This document shows positions 1-7,142 of a stretch of 64,000 nucleotides of DNA, one piece after another. The notes under the pieces were generated by a model that ran no database searches, was not told where the DNA came from, and saw nothing but the letters and a program-made list of their open reading frames with translations. This DNA is from an uncultured Agathobacter sp. GTDB lineage: Bacteria > Bacillota > Clostridia > Lachnospirales > Lachnospiraceae. Location: NCBI GenBank assembly GCA_910587655.1, contig CAJUND010000010.1:1-64000 (forward strand), read 5' to 3'. The position numbers and the translations under genes were made by a program. Each line of letters starts with the position of its first letter. Within the stretch, counting starts at the first letter, position 1.

Positions 1-34
1 ATGTGCCGTTGCCCTCATTCTTAAATACTGGCAT
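1..34 (-). CDS. Tyrosine-type integrase, N-terminal start only (partial)
   Basis: Only the first 11 codons lie in the window (MPVFKNEGNGT, reading leftward off the edge). The ATG sits directly after the TAA of the excisionase-like gene (TAAATG), so the two are probably translationally coupled. This N-terminus resembles integrases of Tn916-type and related integrative elements in Clostridia, and the xis-then-int order fits. The catalytic domain is outside the window, so the family is inferred from the first residues and context. Confidence 0.55.
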   Translation of the reverse strand, partial: MPVFKNEGNGT

Positions 35-235
35 TTACTCCATCTCCTTTCCCTGTTTTTCTCCTGCCCCGTAAAACCTTTCTTGGAAATACTGGCGGTT
101 GACTCTCCCTGCAATCGTGATAAATCCCTGCTCCTTCAGCTCGTCATTCAACTTTTTAATGAGCTTGTAGGCGTAAGGCTTCGATATGGAAAGCTCTTGC
201 GCCACCTCGTCCACACGGATAAATTTGTTGTCCAT
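35..235 (-). CDS. Excisionase-like small winged-helix DNA-binding protein
   Basis: A 66-residue basic protein with a helix-turn-helix near residues 8-30 (VDEVAQELSISKPYAYKLIK), typical of excisionases and small regulators carried by integrative elements of Firmicutes. It lies immediately upstream of the integrase start with no spacing and is divergent from the XRE regulator at 411. The ATG is preceded by a strong GGAGAG-type ribosome binding site. Its expected role is to bind the element end and steer the integrase toward excision, or to regulate int. Function is inferred from size, fold and neighbours. Confidence 0.7.
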   Translation of the reverse strand: MDNKFIRVDEVAQELSISKPYAYKLIKKLNDELKEQGFITIAGRVNRQYFQERFYGAGEKQGKEME

Positions 236-256
236 ACAACCTCTCCTTTCTCTTTC

Positions 257-338
257 TAAGCGTTTTTGCTTAATTCATAATACTAAACATTTTTGCTACT
301 GTCAATAGGTTTGCAAGAAAATATTAAACTTTTTTGCT
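257..338. repeat. Three 14-bp direct repeats in the xis/XRE divergent promoter region
   Basis: Copies at 257-270, 284-297 and 325-338 fit TAARCNTTTTTGCT. They fill the intergenic region between the divergent excisionase and XRE genes, so they are candidate binding sites for the XRE regulator or for Xis/Int arm binding. A related copy (TAAGCATTTTTGTT) occurs at 1157-1170, across the guaA stop codon. Confidence 0.6.
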
Positions 339-347
339 TTGTTTCTC

Positions 348-377
348 TTGACTTCCATTAAACATATATGCTATACT
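348..377 (+). promoter_or_regulatory. Promoter of the XRE regulator gene
   Basis: TTGACT at 348-353, an 18-bp spacer, and TATACT at 372-377. A ribosome binding site (AAGGAG, about 396-401) lies 9 bases before the ATG at 411. The last 14-bp direct repeat ends 10 bp upstream of the -35 box, which suits repression or activation at this promoter. Confidence 0.7.
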
Positions 378-410
378 CCTTGTAAACACAGGAACAAGGA
401 GTGAAACACT

Positions 411-941
411 ATGGCGATTGGCGAAAGAATACATTTTTTCCGCATCATGCGGGGCATGACACAGAAATATCTTGGTATGCTTGTCGGATTTCCCGAAAAA
501 TCAGCAGATGTGCGTCTGGCACAGTACGAAACTGGCTCACGCAAGCCAAAGGCAGACTTAACGGCTGCACTGGCACAGGCTCTTGGCGTTGCGCCGCAGG
601 CTTTGGACATACCCGACATTGACAGCTACATCGGGCTTATGCACACCTTATTTGTCCTTGAAGATATTTACGGTCTTACCGTCAGCGAAGCAGACGGAGA
701 AATCTGTTTGAAAATCAACAAGGACAAAAGTAAGGACGCCGCAGAACTGCTGAAAATGCTCTCTGCTTGGAAAGAGCAGGCGGACAAGCTCTCTGCTGAG
801 GAAATCAGCAGGGAAGATTACGACCAGTGGCGGTACAATTACCCGAAGTTTGACACCACGCAGCATTGGGCGAAAGTCCCCTCTAAGGAATTGAGCGATT
901 CCCTAGTCGAAGTATTCAAGGACAAACTTAAAACCGATTGA
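411..941 (+). CDS. XRE-family helix-turn-helix regulator of an integrative element
   Basis: A 176-residue protein with an N-terminal Cro/C1-type HTH (about residues 5-65: GMTQKYLGMLVGF, then LAQYETGSRKPKADLTAALAQALGV). The acidic, helical C-terminal part has no recognised domain. The start has a good AAGGAG site and promoter. Such regulators are common beside xis/int in clostridial integrative elements, where they control the excision genes; here it is divergent from them. It probably binds the TAARCNTTTTTGCT repeats. Regulator identity is clear; target and ligand are inferred. Confidence 0.8.
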   Translation: MAIGERIHFFRIMRGMTQKYLGMLVGFPEKSADVRLAQYETGSRKPKADLTAALAQALGVAPQALDIPDIDSYIGLMHTLFVLEDIYGLTVSEADGEICLKINKDKSKDAAELLKMLSAWKEQADKLSAEEISREDYDQWRYNYPKFDTTQHWAKVPSKELSDSLVEVFKDKLKTD

Positions 942-953
942 CAAACACGACAA

Positions 954-997
954 AAACACCCTTAGCCATGCGTTACTACCCACAGCTAAGGGCGTTT
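954..997. terminator. Bidirectional terminator between the XRE gene and guaA
   Basis: A 13-bp stem with one mismatch (AAACACCCTTAGC at 954-966 against GCTAAGGGCGTTT at 985-997) with an 18-nt loop. On the minus strand it ends in a run of five T, so it can terminate guaA; on the plus strand it ends the XRE gene. It is the only good terminator downstream of guaA and lies beyond the proposed element boundary. Confidence 0.7.
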
Positions 998-1084
998 CTA
1001 ATATGGATTTATTTCAGCCATCCAAACCTCTTACAAATCATTCTGCCACCTGTAAACCATCAGACACCAAGAATAATCGCACTC

Positions 1085-1172
1085 AAACGACTGTTATCAA
1101 TTTGTTATCAAAAGACCTTTTGAAATGCCGCAAACCCGCATAAACACTGGATTAACTAAGCATTTTTGTTTA
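1085..1172. other. Candidate attachment region at the 3' end of guaA
   Basis: Between the element-type genes and the guaA stop codon there is an 8-bp direct repeat (GTTATCAA, twice), a short palindrome (CAAAAG-AC-CTTTTG) and a copy of the 14-bp direct repeat overlapping the guaA TAA. The guaA 3' end is a well-known integration hotspot for genomic islands. The other att half is not in the window, so the exact core cannot be set. Confidence 0.4.
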
Positions 1173-2729
1173 TTCGAACTCAATCGTCCCCGGCGGCTTA
1201 CTAGTCAGATCATACATCACCCTGTTAACCCCTTTCACCTCATTAATAATCCGCCCCATCACCTTCTGCAGCACCTCAAACGGCAGATCCACAGCCTCCG
1301 CCGTCATAAAATCATCCGTATTCACAGCCCGCAGCGCCACTGCATAATCGTATGTCCTGCCATCACCCATGACGCCCACGCTTCTCATATTCGTAAGCGC
1401 TGCAAAATACTGTCCCATGCCTTTATCCAGCCCTGTATTTGCAATTTCCTCACGGTAAATTGCATCTGCATCCTGCACAATGCGGACCTTTTCTGCAGTC
1501 ACCTCGCCGATAATACGGATGCCGAGTCCCGGACCCGGAAATGGCTGGCGGAAAACCAGATGTTCCGGAAGGCCGAGTTCCAGTCCTGCTTTGCGGACCT
1601 CATCCTTAAAAAGATTGCGCAGCGGTTCTATGATTTCCTTAAAGTCCACATGCTCCGGCAGCCCGCCCACATTGTGGTGTGATTTGATAACTGCGGACTT
1701 TCCACCCAGGCCGGACTCAACCACGTCCGGGTAAATGGTACCCTGCGCAAGGAAATCCACTGCTCCGATTTTCTTTGCCTCTTCCTCAAAAACATGGATA
1801 AACTCTTCTCCGATGATTTTGCGTTTCTGCTCCGGCTCCGTGACTCCGGAAAGTTTTTCGTAATAACGTTCAGCGGCATTGACGCGTACAAAGTTTAAAT
1901 CAAAATCCCCTTCCGGTCCGAAAACTGCCTCGACTTCATCGCCCTCGTTTTTACGGAGCAGACCATGGTCCACAAATACGCAGGTAAGCTGTTTGCCGAC
2001 GGCACGGGATAACAGCCCCGCTGCGACAGAGGAATCCACACCGCCGGACAGTGCAAGAAGCACTCTGCCGTCTCCGACTTTTTTTCGGATTTCCTGAATT
2101 GTCGTTTCCACAAATGAATCCATTTTCCAGTCGCCGGCGCAGCCGCAGATGTTCTTTACAAAATTCTTAAGCATCGTCACGCCTTCTGCCGTATGCATGA
2201 CTTCCGGGTGAAACTGCACAGCATATAAATTTTTATCCGCACACTCCATTGCCGCAACCGGACATACCGGTGTATGTGCCGTTACCTGAAATCCGGCAGG
2301 CTCTTTTTCAATATAATCCGTGTGGCTCATCCAGCAGATGGTTTTTTCGGACACGCCTGCAAACACTGCCGCGGTTTTATCAGTTTCCACTTCAGTTTTT
2401 CCGTATTCGCTGACCGGTGCGGCTGTTACTTTACCGCCAAGCAGCAGTGCCATAACCTGTGCGCCGTAACAAATCCCCAGAACCGGAATCCCCAGGTCAA
2501 AAATCCCCTTTTCGCATAACGCGGAATCTTCTCCATAAACACTGTTTGGTCCCCCGGTTAAAATGATTCCCTTTGGTGCCATCTCTTTTATTTTTTCAAG
2601 ACCAATGGTGTAAGGATACACCTCACAGTATACATTGCATTCCCTGACCCTGCGCGCAATCAGCTGGTTATACTGACCGCCGAAATCCAGTACTATGACC
2701 GTTTCTCTTTCCATCGCTGTTTGTACCAT
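1170..2729 (-). CDS. guaA: GMP synthase (glutamine-hydrolysing)
   Basis: Converts XMP, ATP and glutamine to GMP, the last step of de novo guanine nucleotide synthesis. It is full length (519 aa). Residues 9-190 are a class I glutamine amidotransferase with nucleophile C87 in GICYGAQ and H174/E176 in FHPEV. An ATP-pyrophosphatase domain follows, with its P-loop (SGGVDSS) near 228-234, and then the dimerisation domain ending KPPGTIEFE. Initiation could be at MVQTAM or at the internal ATG (MERETV) five codons later; neither has a strong ribosome binding site. The 3' end appears to be an integration hotspot (see 1085-1172). Confidence 0.97.
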   Translation of the reverse strand: MVQTAMERETVIVLDFGGQYNQLIARRVRECNVYCEVYPYTIGLEKIKEMAPKGIILTGGPNSVYGEDSALCEKGIFDLGIPVLGICYGAQVMALLLGGKVTAAPVSEYGKTEVETDKTAAVFAGVSEKTICWMSHTDYIEKEPAGFQVTAHTPVCPVAAMECADKNLYAVQFHPEVMHTAEGVTMLKNFVKNICGCAGDWKMDSFVETTIQEIRKKVGDGRVLLALSGGVDSSVAAGLLSRAVGKQLTCVFVDHGLLRKNEGDEVEAVFGPEGDFDLNFVRVNAAERYYEKLSGVTEPEQKRKIIGEEFIHVFEEEAKKIGAVDFLAQGTIYPDVVESGLGGKSAVIKSHHNVGGLPEHVDFKEIIEPLRNLFKDEVRKAGLELGLPEHLVFRQPFPGPGLGIRIIGEVTAEKVRIVQDADAIYREEIANTGLDKGMGQYFAALTNMRSVGVMGDGRTYDYAVALRAVNTDDFMTAEAVDLPFEVLQKVMGRIINEVKGVNRVMYDLTSKPPGTIEFE

Positions 2730-2771
2730 GCCGCAGACCCTGCCTGCAGCCTTTTTCCTTTCTTTTATTTT

Positions 2772-2939
2772 AGTAACAGTTCAGCCATCGTCATTTTGAC
2801 AGGCGAATCATGCTCGCATGAATGAGCATGTCAAAATGACGATGAGCGGAGCGCCCGATTATGAGCAAAGTTAGCTGCGCCAGCAGCGGGAAAGCAGCGT
2901 AGCTGCGGCTTTGCGAATGGCGCGGGCTGAACTGTTACT
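2772..2939. repeat. MITE-like palindromic element upstream of guaA
   Basis: A 168-bp block bounded by perfect 15-bp inverted repeats (agtaacagttcagcc at 2772-2786; its complement at 2925-2939). Just inside the left end is a second perfect 15-bp inverted pair (2787-2801 and 2829-2843), then a GC-rich hairpin region (agctgcgccagcagc, gcagcgtagctgc). No ORF is present. It lies between the divergently spaced guaA and hydrolase genes and could fold into two or three hairpins. Confidence 0.65.
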
Positions 2940-2998
2940 TATTTTATCATGTCTCTTATCTGTCCCGGCTGTGTATTGAAAAATGTACTTCCGTAAAA

Positions 2999-3901
2999 CT
3001 AAATGTTATAAAAAGAAATCACATCCGAATAAACCTTTTCATGCTCTTTCTCATTTAAAATTTCATGACGCATACCAGCGTAAAAATGTATGCTGACTTT
3101 TTCAAATCCCGCTTTCTGCAAAACCTCCGCAGAGTCCAGCACACCCTTTTCAAATCCGGTACACGGGTCCTCCCTTCCGCATGCAATCAGAACCGGAAGA
3201 TATGCATTGACATTCCTGTAATTTTCCGGATGGTTCATCCGCTCAGCCAGTGTAAAAAGATCATAAAAAGCGGATGCAGAAAAACCGTGCCCGCAGAACG
3301 GATCTTCTGTATATCTTCTGATATTGTCCCGGTCAAAGCTCAGCCAGTCAATCTTCGTCTGGGGATTTTTTATATGTCTGTTAAAAGAACCTGTGCTGAT
3401 ATTCTGCAAAAGCTTTGAAAAATATTCCGGACCTTTTATCATGCTGATGGCGCCTGAGAGAAAACGTCCCATGCATATCTGCAGTTTCCCCGGATAACAC
3501 GGACAGCCGGAAAGCACTACTTTGTCATAATCCATGGAGTGCGTCTGCAAAAGATTACGGACAATCATGGTTCCCATGGAATGTGCAAACAGGCTCACTC
3601 TGTCAGCTCCAAAACGTTTTTTCATATATCTGGTAATCAGCATCTGGTCCGTCAGCAGATATTTTGCCCCTTTTTCTTCCTGGAAAAATCCAAGAAGCGG
3701 TGCATTCATCCCGTGCCCCCGCATATCAGAGGTTACAACCGTATACCCCGCCTGGCAGAGCCTTTCTGCAAAATCACCGTAACGTTCCTTATGTTCTTCC
3801 ATTCCGTGAATAAGCTGGATACAGCCCTTCGTATTATCTGCTTCGTATATGCCAAGGCTGAGTTTATAACCGTCCTTCGCCGTAAGCGTCACTGATTTCA
3901 T
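2999..3901 (-). CDS. Alpha/beta hydrolase, monoacylglycerol lipase / serine aminopeptidase S33-like
   Basis: A 300-aa cytosolic hydrolase. It carries the nucleophile elbow FAHSMGT (Ser near residue 107), an acid in GREDPCTG (about 245) and a histidine in GMRHEILNE (about 279). The GMEEHKERY/MRGHGMN stretches near residues 33-65 match the lysophospholipase/monoglyceride lipase subgroup. A GGAGG site lies 7 nt before the ATG. It is a single gene set apart from both neighbours by AT-rich gaps. The substrate is unknown; esterase or lipase activity on monoacylglycerols or lysophospholipids is a family-level guess. Confidence 0.85.
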   Translation of the reverse strand: MKSVTLTAKDGYKLSLGIYEADNTKGCIQLIHGMEEHKERYGDFAERLCQAGYTVVTSDMRGHGMNAPLLGFFQEEKGAKYLLTDQMLITRYMKKRFGADRVSLFAHSMGTMIVRNLLQTHSMDYDKVVLSGCPCYPGKLQICMGRFLSGAISMIKGPEYFSKLLQNISTGSFNRHIKNPQTKIDWLSFDRDNIRRYTEDPFCGHGFSASAFYDLFTLAERMNHPENYRNVNAYLPVLIACGREDPCTGFEKGVLDSAEVLQKAGFEKVSIHFYAGMRHEILNEKEHEKVYSDVISFYNI

Positions 3902-4106
3902 CCCATTTCCTCCAATTGAACATCAGTTAATACTAAATTCGCCTTACATCAAATGTGCTGATGCTGCACGCATTTTTCCTAAAAAATGTTTTAGCATGAT
4001 AATTCAAACGTTTTACTTTCTACCATTATATCTGTAAATACTGCTGCTGGCAAGAAAAACAGTTTACTTTTCGTAAGGAACTGTTAAGTAATAACTTTTA
4101 AACAGT

Positions 4107-4883
4107 TTATAAGATAAACCGCAGCGGTCCGCTTCCCTTTCCCAGGTCCAGCATGGCAGAAAGCGCGCGGGAAAGATAATCCCTTGCATGCCGGACGGCA
4201 GACTCCAGATCCTCCCCCTTTGCCAGTCCGGCGGCAATTGCGCTGGAAAGCGTGCATCCTGTGCCATGGGTATTGGGATTGTCAATCCGTTTTCCGTAAA
4301 TCCAGACTGCCGGTTCACCGGTTCTGTAAAGCAGGTCGTTTGCATCATTCAGCTGGTGCCCGCCTTTCAGCAGAACAGAACAGCCGTAAGTTTTGCAGAT
4401 TTTTTCTGCCGCTTTTTCCATATCCTCCGCTGACGTAATCCTCATTTCGCTTAACACCTCTGCCTCGGGAATATTCGGAGTAACAAGTACTGCAAGCGGA
4501 AGCAGCTTCTGGGTCAGTGTCTCCACTGCTTCTTCACTCATCAGCCGCGAACCGCTTGTGGCAACCATCACCGGATCCACCACAATATTTTTTGCACGGT
4601 ACTCTGTCAGTTTTGCCGCGATTGATGAAATTAACGGTGCAGAAGAAACCATTCCCGTTTTCACTGCATCCGGAACAATATCGGTAAAAATACAGTCGAG
4701 CTGTTCCTCCAGAAAATACGGCGGTACCTCCATAATATCCTTAACTCCCATGGTATTCTGGGCAGTCAGCGCCGTGACTGCGCTCATGGCATACACATTG
4801 TTGACCGTCATTGTTTTAATATCCGCCTGGATTCCTGCCCCTCCGCTGGAATCACTTCCGGCAATTGTAAGCGCTGTTTTCAT
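4107..4883 (-). CDS. thiD: Hydroxymethylpyrimidine / HMP-phosphate kinase
   Basis: Phosphorylates HMP and HMP-P to HMP-PP, the pyrimidine half of thiamine. 258 aa, the normal length of the ribokinase-fold ThiD family. The N-terminus TIAGSDSSGGAGIQADIKT and the C-terminal anion hole/catalytic base region NPNTHGTGCTLSSAIAA (about residues 205-221) are intact. The start overlaps the thiE stop by 4 bp (ATGA), so the two are translationally coupled. No thiC or thiM is in the window. Confidence 0.95.
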   Translation of the reverse strand: MKTALTIAGSDSSGGAGIQADIKTMTVNNVYAMSAVTALTAQNTMGVKDIMEVPPYFLEEQLDCIFTDIVPDAVKTGMVSSAPLISSIAAKLTEYRAKNIVVDPVMVATSGSRLMSEEAVETLTQKLLPLAVLVTPNIPEAEVLSEMRITSAEDMEKAAEKICKTYGCSVLLKGGHQLNDANDLLYRTGEPAVWIYGKRIDNPNTHGTGCTLSSAIAAGLAKGEDLESAVRHARDYLSRALSAMLDLGKGSGPLRFIL

Positions 4884-5539
4884 TTAACTGTTTTTCCTTT
4901 CCCTGAACATATTCCCATGCCAATTTTACGCAGTTGTTCCGCCGCCTGTCCAATATCGTCACACGCAAAAATTCCGCTGACAACTGCAATTCCCGCTATG
5001 CCCCTTCCTTTTAAAAGCATGGCATTTTCCGCAGTAATTCCGCCGATTGCCACAACCGGAATCTGTACGCTTTCACAGATTTCCTGCAGAAGTTCATGGT
5101 CCAGGGAAATGGCGTCTTTTTTTGTACTGCTGCCAAAAACTGCGCCGCTTCCAAGATAATCTGCTCCGGCAGCCTCCGCTGCCTTTGCCTGTCCAACGGT
5201 TTTTGCCGTCACCCCGATGATTTTTCCGCTGCCAAGAATTTCCCGTGCCTTTTTTATTTCCATATCCGACTGTCCGATATGCACGCCGTCCGCCCCTGTC
5301 CTTTTTGCCAGTTCCACATCGTCATTAATGATAAGCGGTGCATGATATGCATGGCAGAGCGGCAAAAGCGCACGCGCCTCTTTTTCGAAATCCTCCGTGG
5401 AAAGATTTTTCTCCCGCAGCTGCACCATTGTCACACCGCCCTCCAGTGCCTTTTTTACCTGCTGGTACAGTGTTTCATTTTTCAGCCAGCTTCTGTCCGT
5501 CACCGCATATAGTGTAAGCATTTTTCGTTCCAGTTTCAT
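4880..5539 (-). CDS. thiE: Thiamine-phosphate synthase
   Basis: Joins HMP-PP with hydroxyethylthiazole phosphate to give thiamine phosphate. 219 aa TIM barrel with the expected VQLREKN (about 38-44), INDDVELA, DGVHIGQSD, GVTAKT and AIGGITAEN motifs. A GGGAGGG site 7 nt ahead supports the ATG at 5539. It is followed by thiD with an ATGA overlap and lies about 50 nt downstream of ddh, so a ddh-thiE-thiD transcript is possible. I saw no TPP riboswitch ahead of it. Confidence 0.95.
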   Translation of the reverse strand: MKLERKMLTLYAVTDRSWLKNETLYQQVKKALEGGVTMVQLREKNLSTEDFEKEARALLPLCHAYHAPLIINDDVELAKRTGADGVHIGQSDMEIKKAREILGSGKIIGVTAKTVGQAKAAEAAGADYLGSGAVFGSSTKKDAISLDHELLQEICESVQIPVVAIGGITAENAMLLKGRGIAGIAVVSGIFACDDIGQAAEQLRKIGMGICSGKGKTVK

Positions 5540-5589
5540 CCGTTGTCCCTCCCGGATAAGATTAGTCCATTTGATGGAGTATTAAAAAT

Positions 5590-6576
5590 CTACAACAAAG
5601 TTGCAATTAACTCTGCATTGTCCTTTGCACTTAAATATGCCGGAGCAATATCAAATACCGTCTTACAGCCGGACTGTCCTTCTTTGTACAGACGGTAAGC
5701 CGCTCTTGCATAAGCCGCAATGACACAGGAAGTAAATTCCGGATTGGAATCAAGTTTGATTCTGTATTCAATCAGATGGCTGTTTTCTTCTTCCCAGCCG
5801 GTTTTTCCGCTGCGGAGCACAAAACCTCCATGCGGAATGCCGCTGTGGTTTTTCTTTAATTCCTCCTCACTGATGAAATGTACAGTTGTGTCATAATCTG
5901 CAAAATAGTTTGGCATTGTTTTAATTTCATATTCAACTTTTGCAGCATCCGCACCTTCTTCTAATACCACAAAACATTCCCTTGTGTGTTTATCACGGGC
6001 AGCCAGTTCAGGATTTTCCCCATTTCTTACTGCGTCCAGTGCTGCACTGACTGGAATTGTATACTGCTTTGCATCTTTTACCCCTTCAATCCTGCGGATG
6101 GCATCCGAATGTCCCTGGCTGACGCCTTTTCCCCAGAACGTATAATCCTTTCCGTCCGGCAGAATCGCACTGGCATACATACGGTTCAGGGAAAACATAC
6201 CCGGGTCCCATCCCACGGAAATAATCCCAACCCTGCCAGCCTCTTTTGCAGCGGCATCCACTTTTTGATAATGCTCCGGTATGTTCGCATGCGTATCAAA
6301 ACTGTCCACAATATTAAACATTTTTACATATTCCGGCGACTGTACGGGTAAATCCGTGGCACTTCCGCCGCACAGTATCATGACATCAATTTTGTCCTTC
6401 CAGCTTTCCACATCCTTTACATGACAGACTGCTGCTGTCTTTGTAAGAACAGATAACTCTTCCGGATTTCTGCGGGTAAATACTGCCGCTAATTCCATAT
6501 CCGGATTCTGCTTAACGGCACATTCCACACCGCGGCCTAAATTTCCATAACCTAAAATTCCAATTCGTATGCTCAT
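5590..6576 (-). CDS. ddh: meso-Diaminopimelate D-dehydrogenase
   Basis: NADPH-dependent reductive amination of tetrahydrodipicolinate to meso-DAP in one step, for lysine and peptidoglycan. 328 aa. The Rossmann motif GILGYGNLGRGVE, the CGGSATDLP and VDSFDTHANIP segments and SVGWDPGMFS are characteristic of this family. I chose the ATG at 6576 (MSIRIG): AAGGAG lies just before it, whereas the in-frame ATG 18 nt upstream would place that site inside the gene. Monocistronic or leading thiE-thiD. Confidence 0.95.
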   Translation of the reverse strand: MSIRIGILGYGNLGRGVECAVKQNPDMELAAVFTRRNPEELSVLTKTAAVCHVKDVESWKDKIDVMILCGGSATDLPVQSPEYVKMFNIVDSFDTHANIPEHYQKVDAAAKEAGRVGIISVGWDPGMFSLNRMYASAILPDGKDYTFWGKGVSQGHSDAIRRIEGVKDAKQYTIPVSAALDAVRNGENPELAARDKHTRECFVVLEEGADAAKVEYEIKTMPNYFADYDTTVHFISEEELKKNHSGIPHGGFVLRSGKTGWEEENSHLIEYRIKLDSNPEFTSCVIAAYARAAYRLYKEGQSGCKTVFDIAPAYLSAKDNAELIATLL

Positions 6577-6657
6577 AGTTTTCTCCTTTTTCATTTATCT
6601 CTTTTGCCATTATATAAATGCGGGAACAGACTTGTCAAGCCTGTTCCCAAAACAGTG

Positions 6658-6684
6658 AAAAACCGCTGAACAATTCCAGCGGTT
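6658..6684 (-). terminator. Rho-independent terminator of spoIIID
   Basis: Stem AACCGCTG/CAGCGGTT (6661-6668 and 6677-6684) with an 8-nt loop, followed on the minus strand by TTTTT. It lies about 110 nt past the spoIIID stop, beyond the three-hairpin repeat at 6713-6791. Confidence 0.7.
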
Positions 6685-6712
6685 CCAAAATCGCAATATT
6701 TAATTTCCCATG

Positions 6713-6791
6713 TCATCAATCTTGATTGACGACGCTATATGTGCGGTGTTCTTCCGCACAGTAAAATAAGCATCTTTTTGCTTATTTTACC
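6713..6791. repeat. Three-hairpin dispersed repeat, copy A
   Basis: About 79 bp containing three consecutive inverted repeats: TCAATC/GATTGA, TGTGCGG/CCGCACA and GTAAAATAAGC/GCTTATTTTAC. A second copy at 29581-29656 has the same layout with paired, compensating changes in the stems. It overlaps the end of spoIIID and the space before its terminator. No coding content. Confidence 0.75.
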
Positions 6792-7049
6792 CTATGCACC
6801 ATGCTGGTGCGCATATTTTTCTTTGGTTGCCATGCCGCCGCGGATATGCCGTTCGGATTTATTAACATCCAGTACTTTTCTCGTCTCCTGCGCAAGGGAC
6901 GGGTTCACCTGTTCAAGCCGTTCGGTAACATCCTTATGTACGGTCGATTTTGAAATTCCAAAATGTTTTGCGGCCTGACGCACAGTTGTGTTGTTTTCGA
7001 TAATATAATTAGCAATTTCCACTGCCCGCTCTTCAATATAAGATTTCAA
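6792..7049 (-). CDS. spoIIID: Sporulation transcriptional regulator SpoIIID
   Basis: Mother-cell transcription factor acting with sigma E in endospore formation. 85 aa. The central HTH (VRQAAKHFGISKSTVHKDVTERL, roughly residues 23-45) and the C-terminal basic KSERHIRGGMATKEKY match the family closely. I place the start at TTG 7049 (LKSYIEER): it has AGGAG 8 nt upstream and gives the family's N-terminus. An ATG 18 codons further up would add an unrelated leader. The gene points to a spore-forming lineage. Confidence 0.93.
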   Translation of the reverse strand: MKSYIEERAVEIANYIIENNTTVRQAAKHFGISKSTVHKDVTERLEQVNPSLAQETRKVLDVNKSERHIRGGMATKEKYAHQHGA

Positions 7050-7142
7050 AAAAATACTCCTGCATTGTCTGTTTGTACAGTGTATGCAGGGTAATTTCCA
7101 CATATGATTGCAGGAAGTAAAAATGAATCTTTACTGGTACCT

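Noticed and set aside
938..1123. 61-codon plus-strand frame after the XRE regulator
   Set aside because: It spans the terminator hairpin, has no ribosome binding site beyond overlap and no recognisable sequence.
1125..1682. Plus-strand frame of 185 codons opposite guaA
   Set aside because: Antisense to the conserved dimerisation domain of guaA and without start signals.
5540..5589. TPP riboswitch ahead of thiE-thiD
   Set aside because: The gap to ddh is only 50 nt and no THI-box consensus is visible there or ahead of ddh.
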